A stretch of 9,785 nt of DNA from JAABQT01 sp041488375 (GTDB lineage Bacteria; Pseudomonadota; Gammaproteobacteria; Burkholderiales; SG8-39), in NCBI GenBank assembly GCA_041488375.1, contig JBGPPD010000103.1:1-9785 (forward strand). The letters are read 5' to 3'. Below, piece after piece: positions 1 to 6,590 of the stretch. Under the pieces are notes generated by a model that saw only the letters and a list, made by a program, of their open reading frames with translations, did not search any database and was not told the DNA's origin. Every line of letters starts with the position of its first letter. Position 1 is the first letter of the stretch. Position numbers and translations under genes: made by a program.

Positions 1-355
1 CATCCCGGGCTTCCTCACCAGGGACGGCAAGCCGGTGATGAGCTTCGGCGTGATGGGCGGCACCATGCAGCCGCAGGGCCACGCGCAGGTGGTGGTGAGG
101 ATCGCCGACTACAGCCAGCACCCGCAGGCGGCCTGCGACGGACCGCGCTTCCGCTTCGTGCAGGGCATGGACGTGAGTGTGGAGGAAGGCGGATTTTCCG
201 GCACGACGCTGGAAGAGCTGCAGAAGCGCGGCCACAAGATCGTCAACGTGGACGACTACAACCAGTTCGGCAGCGCGCAGCTGGTCTGGAAGACCGAAGG
301 TGGCTACATCGCCGCCAGCGACCCCCGGAGGGACGGCCAGGCCGTCGGTTTCTGA
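1..355 (+). CDS. Gamma-glutamyltransferase family protein, C-terminal part (5' end outside window)
   Basis: The frame is open from base 2 to a TGA at 353-355 and gives about 117 residues, the last part of the small subunit of an Ntn-hydrolase of the gamma-glutamyltranspeptidase family. The run FGVMGGTMQPQGHAQ followed by a VVRIADYSQHPQAA segment and a closing ASDPRRDGQAVGF tail is typical of these proteins. The family cleaves itself into two subunits and hydrolyses or transfers gamma-glutamyl groups, classically from glutathione. The catalytic Thr and the autoprocessing site lie upstream of the window, so activity cannot be judged. Relatives include oxamate amidohydrolases and acylases, so no gene symbol is given. 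The GST gene starts 2 bases after this stop, suggesting an operon and, by inference, a shared glutathione theme. Confidence 0.9.
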   Translation, partial: IPGFLTRDGKPVMSFGVMGGTMQPQGHAQVVVRIADYSQHPQAACDGPRFRFVQGMDVSVEEGGFSGTTLEELQKRGHKIVNVDDYNQFGSAQLVWKTEGGYIAASDPRRDGQAVGF

Positions 356-357
356 CC

Positions 358-975
358 ATGCTGAAAATCTGGGGCCGGGTCAATTCGGTCAACGTGAAGA
401 AAGCGATGTGGTGCGTGGCCGAGCTTGGCCTCGCGCACGAGCGCGTCGACGCCGGCATGCAGTACGGCGTGGTCAACATGCCAGAGTACCGGAAGATGAA
501 CCCCACGGGACTCGTGCCGACCATCGACGATGACGGCTTCGTGCTGTGGGAGTCGCACACCATCGTCCGGTACCTGTGCGCCAAGCACAGCGCCGGCAAG
601 CTCTGCCCGGCCGACCTCAAGGTCCGCGCCGATGCCGAGCGCTGGATGGATTGGGCCTTCAGCTTCCAGGGCGCGATGCGAAGCGTGTTCTGGGGCCTGA
701 TCCGCACGCCGCCCGAGAAGCGCGACCCGAAAGCGATCGAGGAGGGCCGCAACAAGACCATCGCCCTCCTCCCGATCCTCGAGCAGGCGCTGGCCACCAG
801 GCCCTACGTCGCCGGGAATGCCTTCACCATGGGCGACATCCCGATCGGCTGCGAAGTGCAGCGCTACATGCGCGTGCCGATCGAGCGCCCGCCGTTGCCG
901 GCCGTCCAGGCCTGGTTCGACCGCCTGCGCGAACGCGCGCCCTTCCGCACGCACGTGGACCTGCCGCTGACATGA
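358..975 (+). CDS. Glutathione S-transferase family protein
   Basis: This 205-residue protein has the usual length and two-domain layout of cytosolic GSTs. The N-terminal thioredoxin-like domain (about residues 1-77) has a candidate glutathione-activating Ser10/Asn12 in RVNSVNVKKAMW. It also has the cis-proline signature GLVPTI (Pro54) and the gamma-glutamyl-binding WESHTIVRYL motif (Glu65-Ser66). The helical C-terminal domain carries the N-capping-box segment AFTMGDIPIG. The family conjugates glutathione to electrophiles or acts in related isomerase and reductase reactions; the substrate cannot be read from sequence. The ATG at 358 is 2 bases after the upstream stop and has no clear Shine-Dalgarno, so coupled translation is likely. 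Its TGA overlaps the next gene's ATG in an ATGA junction. Confidence 0.93.
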   Translation: MLKIWGRVNSVNVKKAMWCVAELGLAHERVDAGMQYGVVNMPEYRKMNPTGLVPTIDDDGFVLWESHTIVRYLCAKHSAGKLCPADLKVRADAERWMDWAFSFQGAMRSVFWGLIRTPPEKRDPKAIEEGRNKTIALLPILEQALATRPYVAGNAFTMGDIPIGCEVQRYMRVPIERPPLPAVQAWFDRLRERAPFRTHVDLPLT

Positions 976-1727
976 GCAAGGTCGCCATCGTCACCGGCGC
1001 GGCGAGCGGCATCGGCCTGGCATGCGCCGCGCGCCTCGCGGCGGAGGGCATGAAAGTGGTGCTCGCCGACGTGAACGAGAAAGCGGGCACCGAGCACGCC
1101 AGGCGCCTGGGCGGCACATTCATCGCCGCCGACCTCAGCTCGCGCAGCGGCTGCCGCAACCTGGCGGACCAGGCGCTCAAAACCCACGGCACGGTGCACG
1201 TCCTGGTGAACAACGCCGGCTACCAGCACGTCTCGCCGATCGAGGATTTCCCCGAGGAGCAATGGGACCGCATGCTCGCGCTGATGCTCACCGCGCCGTT
1301 CCTGCTGACGCGCTACTGCTGGCCGGCGATGAAAAAGCAGAAGTGGGGCCGCGTGGTTAACATCGCCTCGATCCACGCGCTGGTGGCCTCGCCGTTCAAG
1401 GTGGCCTACATCTCGGCCAAGCACGGCCTCATCGGCCTCACGCGCACCGCGGCGCTGGAGGGCGGCGAGCACGGCATCACGGTCAACGCCATCTGCCCCG
1501 CCTACGTCAGGACGCCGCTGGTGGACGGCCAGATCGCGGACCAGGCGAAGGCCAACAACATCTCGCCCGAAGAGGTCATCGAGAAGATCATGCTCGCGCC
1601 GGCGGCGGTGAAGCGCCTGGTCGAGCCGCAGGAAGTCGCGGGCTTCGTCGCCTACCTGTGCGGCGACGCGGCCGGCACCATCACGGGCGCTGCGTTGACG
1701 ATGGACCTTGGCTGGACCGCTCGCTAG
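972..1727 (+). CDS. bdhA: D-3-hydroxybutyrate dehydrogenase (SDR family)
   Basis: This 251-residue classical short-chain dehydrogenase interconverts D-3-hydroxybutyrate and acetoacetate with NAD(H), a step in polyhydroxybutyrate and ketone-body use in the cytoplasm. The cofactor motif TGAASGIG is at residues 8-15, NNAG at 80-83 and the catalytic Ser133, Tyr146 and Lys150 (YISAK). Gln85, His135, Lys143, Gln187 and Trp248 sit where, as I recall the Pseudomonas fragi enzyme (numbering offset by 9), the substrate carboxylate is bound. That makes this call firmer than for a generic SDR. The segment ASPFKVAYISAKHGLIGLT and the GWTA C-terminus are also typical of the 3-hydroxybutyrate dehydrogenases. 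The ATG at 972 overlaps the GST stop by 4 bases. The same frame is open far upstream, but that part overlaps the GST gene and is not SDR-like. The 3' end overlaps the convergent aminopeptidase gene by 47 bases. Confidence 0.93.
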   Translation: MSKVAIVTGAASGIGLACAARLAAEGMKVVLADVNEKAGTEHARRLGGTFIAADLSSRSGCRNLADQALKTHGTVHVLVNNAGYQHVSPIEDFPEEQWDRMLALMLTAPFLLTRYCWPAMKKQKWGRVVNIASIHALVASPFKVAYISAKHGLIGLTRTAALEGGEHGITVNAICPAYVRTPLVDGQIADQAKANNISPEEVIEKIMLAPAAVKRLVEPQEVAGFVAYLCGDAAGTITGAALTMDLGWTAR

Positions 1728-2643
1728 CGAGTTTCCGGGCAAGGCCATAGAACACCGGCAGGTCGCCCTTCGCCTCCGCCAGCAGCTTTTCGAACACCGG
1801 CACCAGGTCGGTGTAGGTCGCCAAGGCCGCGAGCAGCGCGTTGTTGGGCTCCTGTCCCTCGAATCCCCGCAGCGTGGCCAGCCAGGGCCGCAGAGGCGCC
1901 AATGCCGAGCGCTTCCTCTCGCGCATCGCCTCGGGCGCGAGCCGCGTGCGGTACAGCGCCTCGAGGCGCGCGCGCGCCTCGGCGACCAGCGGCGCGGGGC
2001 TGCGCACCGGCGGCGCCTCGCGCCCCTGCGCCGCGAGCCAGCGCCGCAGGCCCTCGCGCTCGACCGCCACCGCGAAGGATTCGTTGAACGTCGAGTCGCC
2101 TTTCACGTACAGCAGCTGGTGCGCGAGCTCGTGGAACATGAGGCGCGCCAGGTCCGCATCCGGATAGCCGATGAAGGTCGACAGCAGCGGGTCGTCGAAC
2201 CAGCCCAGCGTCGAGTAGGCGGGCACCCCGAAGACCACCACGTCGTTGCCGCCGGCGCGCAGCACGCCCGCGTGGCGCTCGGCTGCCGCCTTGTCGTAAT
2301 AGCCGCGATAAGACACGCAGCCGGCGACCGGGAAGCAGGACTGCACCGGGACGAGCGAGAACTCCGGCGCCGCCACCACGTTCCAGACGGCATACGGCCG
2401 CCCGAGCTCCGCGTAGCTGCGGTAGGAGCCGTTGTCGGGCAGGCCGAGTTCGCGCGACGCGAAGTTGCGGATCGCGGCAGCGAGTCGCAGACGTTCGTTC
2501 AACGCAGGGTCCGCGGCGACCTCGTCCAGCGGACGGGCGGCGGCCATCAGCGCCAGCTGACCCCCCGCGGCCTGGCCGTAGTAGGCGAGCGTCTCGCATC
2601 CCGACAGGGCGACGACGCTAAGCGCGAGGCAAAAACTGCGCAT
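1681..2643 (-). CDS. Predicted zinc aminopeptidase, lipoprotein (COG4324 / PF10023 type)
   Basis: This 320-residue protein starts with a lipoprotein signal peptide: a hydrophobic stretch ending in the lipobox LSGC, with the lipidated Cys at residue 16. It is therefore probably membrane-anchored in the periplasm. The gluzincin-like motif HELAHQ is at 171-176 and a likely third zinc ligand, Glu188, lies in NESFA. Preceding segments such as YRGYYD and VPAYSTLGWFDDPLLSTF match what I recall of the uncharacterised 'predicted aminopeptidase' family; peptidase activity is inferred from the family name and the metal site. The ATG at 2643 gives a clean signal peptide and lies inside the end of the hydrolase gene (26-base overlap). 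There is no Shine-Dalgarno, so translation is probably coupled. The C-terminal 15 codons run antisense to the end of bdhA. Confidence 0.88.
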   Translation of the reverse strand: MRSFCLALSVVALSGCETLAYYGQAAGGQLALMAAARPLDEVAADPALNERLRLAAAIRNFASRELGLPDNGSYRSYAELGRPYAVWNVVAAPEFSLVPVQSCFPVAGCVSYRGYYDKAAAERHAGVLRAGGNDVVVFGVPAYSTLGWFDDPLLSTFIGYPDADLARLMFHELAHQLLYVKGDSTFNESFAVAVEREGLRRWLAAQGREAPPVRSPAPLVAEARARLEALYRTRLAPEAMRERKRSALAPLRPWLATLRGFEGQEPNNALLAALATYTDLVPVFEKLLAEAKGDLPVFYGLARKLASERSSQGPSSTQRP

Positions 2644-3238
2644 GGCTGAGGAAGGAAACGGCCTGCGCCGCCACCCGCGCCGACACGAGCATGATGCTGT
2701 GGCCGACCGGCAGCACGACGCGCTCGCGCATGCCCTCGACGGTGGTTTCCTCGAGCCGCACCACGCCGTCGTTCGCACCGGGCAGCGCGCCGAACAGCCG
2801 GCCCAGCCCGATCGGCAGCGTACCGGCGAGCACGCCGAGCGGCTCGGGCCTGGTCCAGTGCGCGCTGCGCCCTTCGCGCCACAGCGGCTCGCTCGCCCCC
2901 AGGAACCAGCGGCCCCAGCCCAGCTGCGCCAGCCGGCGTCCCGCGAAGTTTCCCTTCACCGGGGAGCCGAGCAAGAGGACGTTGCCCGCCGCCACCGAGC
3001 GGTGCTGCTCCAGCGACTGCAGCACCACCAGCCCGCCCAGACTGTGGCCGATGAAGTGCGCGGGCCCCACTTCCTGGGCGAAACGAGCGAGCCGTTCGGC
3101 ATGCGCCTCCAGCGGACGCTCGCGCCCCGGATAGCCGAACAGGTGGCAGCGGAATCCCGCATCCTGCAGGCGCGCCGCAAGCGGTGCCATGGTCAGCGCC
3201 GGCACCCACAGGCCGTGGGCAAGGATGACGTCGCGCAC
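2618..3238 (-). CDS. Alpha/beta hydrolase (small esterase/lipase-like)
   Basis: This 206-residue alpha/beta hydrolase opens with the first core strand and oxyanion-hole segment VILAHGLW. The nucleophile elbow GHSLGG has Ser66, the likely acid Asp lies in GANDGVV, and the catalytic His is in VGHSIML near the C-terminus, so the triad looks intact. No signal peptide is visible, so it is probably cytoplasmic. The substrate is unknown; carboxylester or lipid hydrolysis is the family-level guess. The GTG at 3238 fits the domain boundary. The frame stays open further upstream, but that part is arginine-rich, not domain-like, and crosses the intergenic palindrome. No Shine-Dalgarno precedes the GTG. 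A 19-codon frame ends 5 bases before it and might couple its translation. Its stop overlaps the start of the aminopeptidase gene by 26 bases. Confidence 0.85.
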   Translation of the reverse strand: MRDVILAHGLWVPALTMAPLAARLQDAGFRCHLFGYPGRERPLEAHAERLARFAQEVGPAHFIGHSLGGLVVLQSLEQHRSVAAGNVLLLGSPVKGNFAGRRLAQLGWGRWFLGASEPLWREGRSAHWTRPEPLGVLAGTLPIGLGRLFGALPGANDGVVRLEETTVEGMRERVVLPVGHSIMLVSARVAAQAVSFLSHAQFLPRA

Positions 3239-3243
3239 TTCGT

Positions 3244-3303
3244 TCAGGAGGCGGCGCGGCCCGGCAGCGCGAATATGCCGCTCATGCGCACGATCTGCGT
3301 CAT
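3244..3303 (-). CDS. Possible 19-codon leader ORF before the hydrolase gene
   Basis: An ATG at 3303 opens a 19-codon frame (MTQIVRMSGIFALPGRAAS) ending with TGA 5 bases before the proposed GTG start of the hydrolase. A TACAAT hexamer 7 bases before the ATG would suit a leaderless transcript. The hydrolase start itself has no Shine-Dalgarno, so reinitiation from this frame is a plausible way to translate it. There is no homology evidence, and a frame this short arises often by chance. Confidence 0.25.
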   Translation of the reverse strand: MTQIVRMSGIFALPGRAAS

Positions 3304-3310
3304 GGCGGCG

Positions 3311-3316
3311 ATTGTA
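3311..3316 (-). promoter_or_regulatory. Possible -10 element for the hydrolase-aminopeptidase pair
   Basis: On the minus strand the hexamer TACAAT (5 of 6 to TATAAT) lies 7 bases upstream of the ATG at 3303, in the only gap preceding these two genes. No convincing -35 was found at 17-18 bases; that position falls inside the palindromic repeat. The call rests on one hexamer and its placement. Confidence 0.3.
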
Positions 3317-3330
3317 TCGACTCGGACCTG

Positions 3331-3357
3331 GTAGGGTGGGCCAAAGGCCCACCCTAC
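3331..3357. repeat. Palindromic intergenic repeat, copy 1 (GTAGGGTGGGCC arms)
   Basis: This is a perfect inverted repeat with 12-base arms (GTAGGGTGGGCC and GGCCCACCCTAC) and a 3-base loop, AAA. The same arms occur at 8719-8745. It resembles REP-like elements that I recall as common between genes of beta- and other proteobacteria. It lies at the 3' end of the MFS gene, whose TAG stop (minus strand, 3354-3356) is part of the repeat arm. The strong hairpin could terminate or protect the operon mRNA, but no U-tract follows, so it is not a standard intrinsic terminator. Confidence 0.9.
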
Positions 3358-4541
3358 CCCGGGCGGCGCAGCAGCAAGTGCGCGCCCACCGCCAGTCCCG
3401 GCAAGCCGAGCAGCGCGTAGGCGACCGAGTAGCCGCCACCGAGCGCCAGCATGAGGTTGAACAGCAGCGGAGTCACCACCACGCCGAGGAAGGTGAAGAA
3501 CAGGCAGCCGCCGGTCGCCTGGCTCACCTGCCCCGCCGGCGCGATGCGCGCGATTTCGGCGAGGAACACCCCGTTCCAGCCCACCGCCGTGGCGCCGAAC
3601 ACGCAGGCGAAAAAGAACAGCATCCCCGCGGGCCAGTTCGGGCCCGCGGCGAGCGTGGCGATCGCCGACATGCCCATCCCCACGCCGAGCAGACCCAGCA
3701 TCGTGCGCCGCGCCACCGCGCGATCGGCCAGCGCGCCCCACAGGATGCGGCCGGCGACGCTCGCCAACTGCGACGCGGCCATCACCAGGCCGGCGAACAC
3801 CAGCGTCAGCGCGAAGTCGTCGGTGAGGAAGGTCACCAGGTAGGTCACCAGAGTGATCTGCACGCCGCCGTAGACGAAGCCCGTGATGGCCATTGCGCGC
3901 AGCCGTGGCGCGCGCGCCACCAGGCCCACCGGCGCCAACGCCGCCCTGACGGAGATCGGTGCCCGCGGGTTGAGCCCGGTGTCGTAGCGCGCACGCACCG
4001 GCTCGATCAGCGCGGCGAGCAGCGCACAGGCCGCGCCAATGGCCACCGCGCCCCATTGCCAGCCGAAGGCCAGGATCAACAGCGGCACGACGGCGCCGGC
4101 GAGCACGCCGCCCGCGGGCACGCCGGTCTGCTTGACCGAGAAGGTGAGCGAGAACATCGCCGGCGGAGCGGCGCGCACCAGGATCACCGAGCTCGCCGGC
4201 GTGGTCGGGCCGTAGCCCAGGCCGACGACGAAAGCGCCGAGCAGGACCAGCGGCGGCTGGCCGCTCGCCGCCAGCGACAGACCCGCGAGGCATAACAGCA
4301 GCGCCACCTGGCTGACGCGGATCGGGCCGAAGCGCGCCACCCAGCCGCCGGCCGCCGCCGAGCCGAGCATGCTGCCCAGGTAAGCCATGGCGATGTAGTA
4401 GCCGACCGCCGCGGGCGAGACGCCGAGCGCCGGCCCGGCCACCGGCGCCATGACCGGCGCACAGTAGATGGCGAACGCCACCAGCGTCTGGACCGCGAGG
4501 GTGACCGAAAGCGGGAGCAGGACCTCGCGCAGGGGAGTCAG
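3354..4541 (-). CDS. MFS transporter, 12-TM type (start codon unusual)
   Basis: About 395 residues, rich in long hydrophobic segments consistent with twelve membrane helices, form a major facilitator in the inner membrane. The loop GWVARFGPIRVSQ (between helices 2 and 3) and WGALADRAVARRTML (between helices 8 and 9) sit where MFS signature loops occur. The segment SVKQTGVPAGG is typical of a subgroup often annotated simply as 'MFS transporter'. The substrate is unknown; the neighbouring CoA ester lyase hints at an organic acid. No ATG, GTG or TTG precedes the first helix in this frame near the lyase stop. The best start is CTG at 4541-4539, overlapping the lyase TGA in a CTGA junction. A downstream GTG (in TLVAFAIY) would cut helix 1 in half. 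The stop TAG belongs to the palindromic repeat. Confidence 0.87.
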   Translation of the reverse strand: MTPLREVLLPLSVTLAVQTLVAFAIYCAPVMAPVAGPALGVSPAAVGYYIAMAYLGSMLGSAAAGGWVARFGPIRVSQVALLLCLAGLSLAASGQPPLVLLGAFVVGLGYGPTTPASSVILVRAAPPAMFSLTFSVKQTGVPAGGVLAGAVVPLLILAFGWQWGAVAIGAACALLAALIEPVRARYDTGLNPRAPISVRAALAPVGLVARAPRLRAMAITGFVYGGVQITLVTYLVTFLTDDFALTLVFAGLVMAASQLASVAGRILWGALADRAVARRTMLGLLGVGMGMSAIATLAAGPNWPAGMLFFFACVFGATAVGWNGVFLAEIARIAPAGQVSQATGGCLFFTFLGVVVTPLLFNLMLALGGGYSVAYALLGLPGLAVGAHLLLRRPG

Positions 4542-5437
4542 TCGGCTTTGGCGCGCACCGCGCGCATCGCCTCGAGCAGAGCCTGCGCGCGATACACGAT
4601 CGGGTAGTCCACCATCTGGCCGTCCACCTCCACCGCGGCCGAGCCGCTGGCTTCCGCCTGCCGGAACGCGGCGACGATGCGCTCGGCGCGCGCCACTTCG
4701 TCGGCGCTCGGCGTGAACATCTCGTTGGCCACCGGCACCTGGTCGGGGTGCACGCACAGCCGCCCCTGGAAGCCGCCGCGGCGGCTCCTCTCCAGGGCGC
4801 GGCGGAAGCCCTCCATGTCGCGCAGGTGGAACCAGGGGCTGTCCAGCGGCCCCTCCATGCCCGCCGCGCGCGAAGCGAGCACCACGCGCGCGCGCGCCTC
4901 GACGAGCTCCGGCTCCTCGTGCGAGGGCAGCAGGCCCACGTCGAGGCTGTAGTCGCCCGCGCCGAAGGCGACGCGCTTCACGCGCCAAGGCGCGCGGTAG
5001 GGCCGCAGGCTCCTCGCCTGCAGGATGCGGTCCACGCGCGCCACGCCCGCCGCGGTCTCGACCATCGGGATCAGGTCGATCGAGCCCTCCACGATGCCGC
5101 GCTCGCGCTCGAGCGCCGCCAGCAGCCAGTCGACCGCGTGCAGGTCGGCGGCGCTTTCCACCTTGGGCAGCACCACGCCGTCCACCTTGTCGTGGATGGT
5201 CTCCACCAGGTCCTGGTAGCAGAAAGGCGAGGAAGGCGCGTTCGGCCGCACGTAGCCGCGGCAGCGCCGCGGCCCCTTGAGCGCCTCGGCGACGGGCTTG
5301 CGCGCGGCCGCCTTGTCCGACACTGCCACCGCGTCCTCCAGGTCGAGGATCACCGCATCGGCGCCGAGCGAGAGCGCCTTCTCCACGCGGCGCGGATGGT
5401 TGCCAGGGGCAAACAGGAAGGTTCTATTGAGCGGCAC
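4538..5437 (-). CDS. HpcH/HpaI-CitE family CoA ester lyase
   Basis: This 299-residue TIM-barrel protein belongs to the citrate-lyase-beta-like family, whose members cleave or form malyl-, citramalyl- or related CoA thioesters using Mg2+. The order of motifs is LFAPGNHPRRVEKAL (8-22), DAVILDLEDAV (27-37), a VRPN segment with Arg64, VVLPKVES (88-95) and IPMVETAAGV with the metal ligand Glu127. A FGAGDYSLDVG segment (158-168) contains the probable second ligand Asp. CVHPDQV follows near the C-terminal end of the barrel. The exact substrate cannot be read. The GTG at 5437 places the first barrel strand a few residues in, as usual, and has only a weak AGG 7 bases upstream. A TTG at 5491 would extend the protein into the preceding gene. 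It overlaps the binding-protein gene by 14 bases and the transporter start by 4. Confidence 0.9.
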   Translation of the reverse strand: MPLNRTFLFAPGNHPRRVEKALSLGADAVILDLEDAVAVSDKAAARKPVAEALKGPRRCRGYVRPNAPSSPFCYQDLVETIHDKVDGVVLPKVESAADLHAVDWLLAALERERGIVEGSIDLIPMVETAAGVARVDRILQARSLRPYRAPWRVKRVAFGAGDYSLDVGLLPSHEEPELVEARARVVLASRAAGMEGPLDSPWFHLRDMEGFRRALERSRRGGFQGRLCVHPDQVPVANEMFTPSADEVARAERIVAAFRQAEASGSAAVEVDGQMVDYPIVYRAQALLEAMRAVRAKAD

Positions 5438-6590
5438 GGTCCTGCCTTTCGTCCCAGCGCGGGTAAGGAAGGCGCCATTTTGCCGTGGCAAGCGCCTCGG
5501 GCCACACGATTTCGCGGCGGCCGGCGACGATCTGCACCACCGCGGGCTTGGCCCCGGTCTGCACGCCGCCCGCGTCCACCCGGTAGCGGCCGATCGGCGT
5601 CTCGGTGTCCAGCCCGGAAAGCGCGGTACGCAGCCGCTCGGACTCCACCGACCCCGCCCGGCGCACGGCCGCCTCGAGGATCAGAACCGCCGCATAGGCG
5701 GTCGCGGCAGTCGTGCTGGGTTCCGTGGACCAGCGCTTGCGCCAGGCGTCCACGAATTCGGGGTTGCCGCGCGTCCGGAAGGCGGCGTCGTAGGACGTGA
5801 TGCCGAGGACCAACTCGGCATCGCGCCCGACCAGCTGGAGGAACTTCGGCTCGGCCGCGCCCTGCGCCAGGAACAACCACGGCGCGTAGCCGATGTGCTT
5901 GAACGACTTGACCATGTCGGCGGCATCCTCCGGCTGTCCGAAGGAAATCCAGGCCTGTGCATCGCGCGCGCGCGCCTTGGCGATCTGCGCCCGGTAGTCG
6001 CTGGCGCCGGCTGGCACGGATTGGACCGGCCCGGGCTCCAGGCCCGCGGCAGCGGCCCGCTCGACCAGTTGCGCCGCCGCCTCGCGCGCGGCCGGGTCGC
6101 CGCGCGCCACCACGTGCAGTCGCCGGTAGCCCATGGCGCGCACGATCTCCAGCGCGCCCTCGCCGTAATCGGCGAGCGGCGCGGGCACCTGGAACACGTA
6201 GCGCGCGCCCGCGCGCTGCACGTTGCGCGTGACCCCCGTGGCGTTCACCAGCACGCGCCGGCGGCGCTCGGCGACGGCCGCCGCGCTCACCGAGGCAGCG
6301 CTGCCGAAGGGCCCGATCAACAGATCCACGTGCTCCACGTCGATCAGCCGCTCATAGAGCCGCGTGGAGGCCGAGCCTTCCGAGTGGTCATCCAGCACCT
6401 TCAGCTCGACGCGCCGGCCGAGCAGCCCGCCCGCGGCATTGCGGCTCTCCTGCCACAGGGTGAGCGCGCGTTGCATGTCGGTGGCGAGGTCCACCAACTG
6501 GCCCGATTGCGGCAGGACCGCGCCCAGCACCAGCGGCTGCCCCCAGGCCTGCGCCGACGCCAGCGCCAGGAGGAGCAGCAGCGGGCGCAT
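5424..6590 (-). CDS. ABC transporter substrate-binding protein (branched-chain amino acid type)
   Basis: This 388-residue protein starts with a signal peptide (MRPLLLLLALASAQAWG, cleavage probably near residues 14-17) followed by LVLGAVLPQSGQ, the normal opening of Peripla_BP_6 / LivK-like binding proteins. Family features follow in order: a WQESRNAAGGLLGRRVEL segment, VDLLIGPFGSAAS, the inter-lobe strand and hinge region, and a late ETPIGRYRVDAGG segment. It should act in the periplasm, handing a ligand (amino acid, aromatic or carboxylic acid) to a HAAT-type ABC permease. No permease or ATPase gene is adjacent, so it is an orphan binding protein here. The ATG at 6590 overlaps the nitroreductase TGA by one base (TGATG), with no Shine-Dalgarno, indicating coupled translation. 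Confidence 0.9.
   Translation of the reverse strand: MRPLLLLLALASAQAWGQPLVLGAVLPQSGQLVDLATDMQRALTLWQESRNAAGGLLGRRVELKVLDDHSEGSASTRLYERLIDVEHVDLLIGPFGSAASVSAAAVAERRRRVLVNATGVTRNVQRAGARYVFQVPAPLADYGEGALEIVRAMGYRRLHVVARGDPAAREAAAQLVERAAAAGLEPGPVQSVPAGASDYRAQIAKARARDAQAWISFGQPEDAADMVKSFKHIGYAPWLFLAQGAAEPKFLQLVGRDAELVLGITSYDAAFRTRGNPEFVDAWRKRWSTEPSTTAATAYAAVLILEAAVRRAGSVESERLRTALSGLDTETPIGRYRVDAGGVQTGAKPAVVQIVAGRREIVWPEALATAKWRLPYPRWDERQDRAAQ

Noticed and set aside
546..971. Long upstream extension of the bdhA reading frame
   Set aside because: It overlaps the well-supported GST gene in another frame, has an arginine/proline-rich composition typical of antisense or shifted high-GC frames, and the SDR fold begins cleanly at 972.
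1708..2649. Long plus-strand open frame antisense to the aminopeptidase
   Set aside because: It has low-complexity His/Arg/Gln-rich content with no recognisable domain; the minus-strand lipoprotein with HELAHQ explains the region.
3331..3357. Intrinsic (rho-independent) terminator at palindrome copy 1
   Set aside because: The hairpin is strong, but no run of T follows it on either strand, so I list it only as a repeat with possible terminator or mRNA-protecting effect.
5438..5491. Alternative TTG start for the CoA ester lyase
   Set aside because: It would add 18 residues inside the binding-protein gene that are not typical of the family; the GTG at 5437 gives the usual short N-terminus before the first strand.
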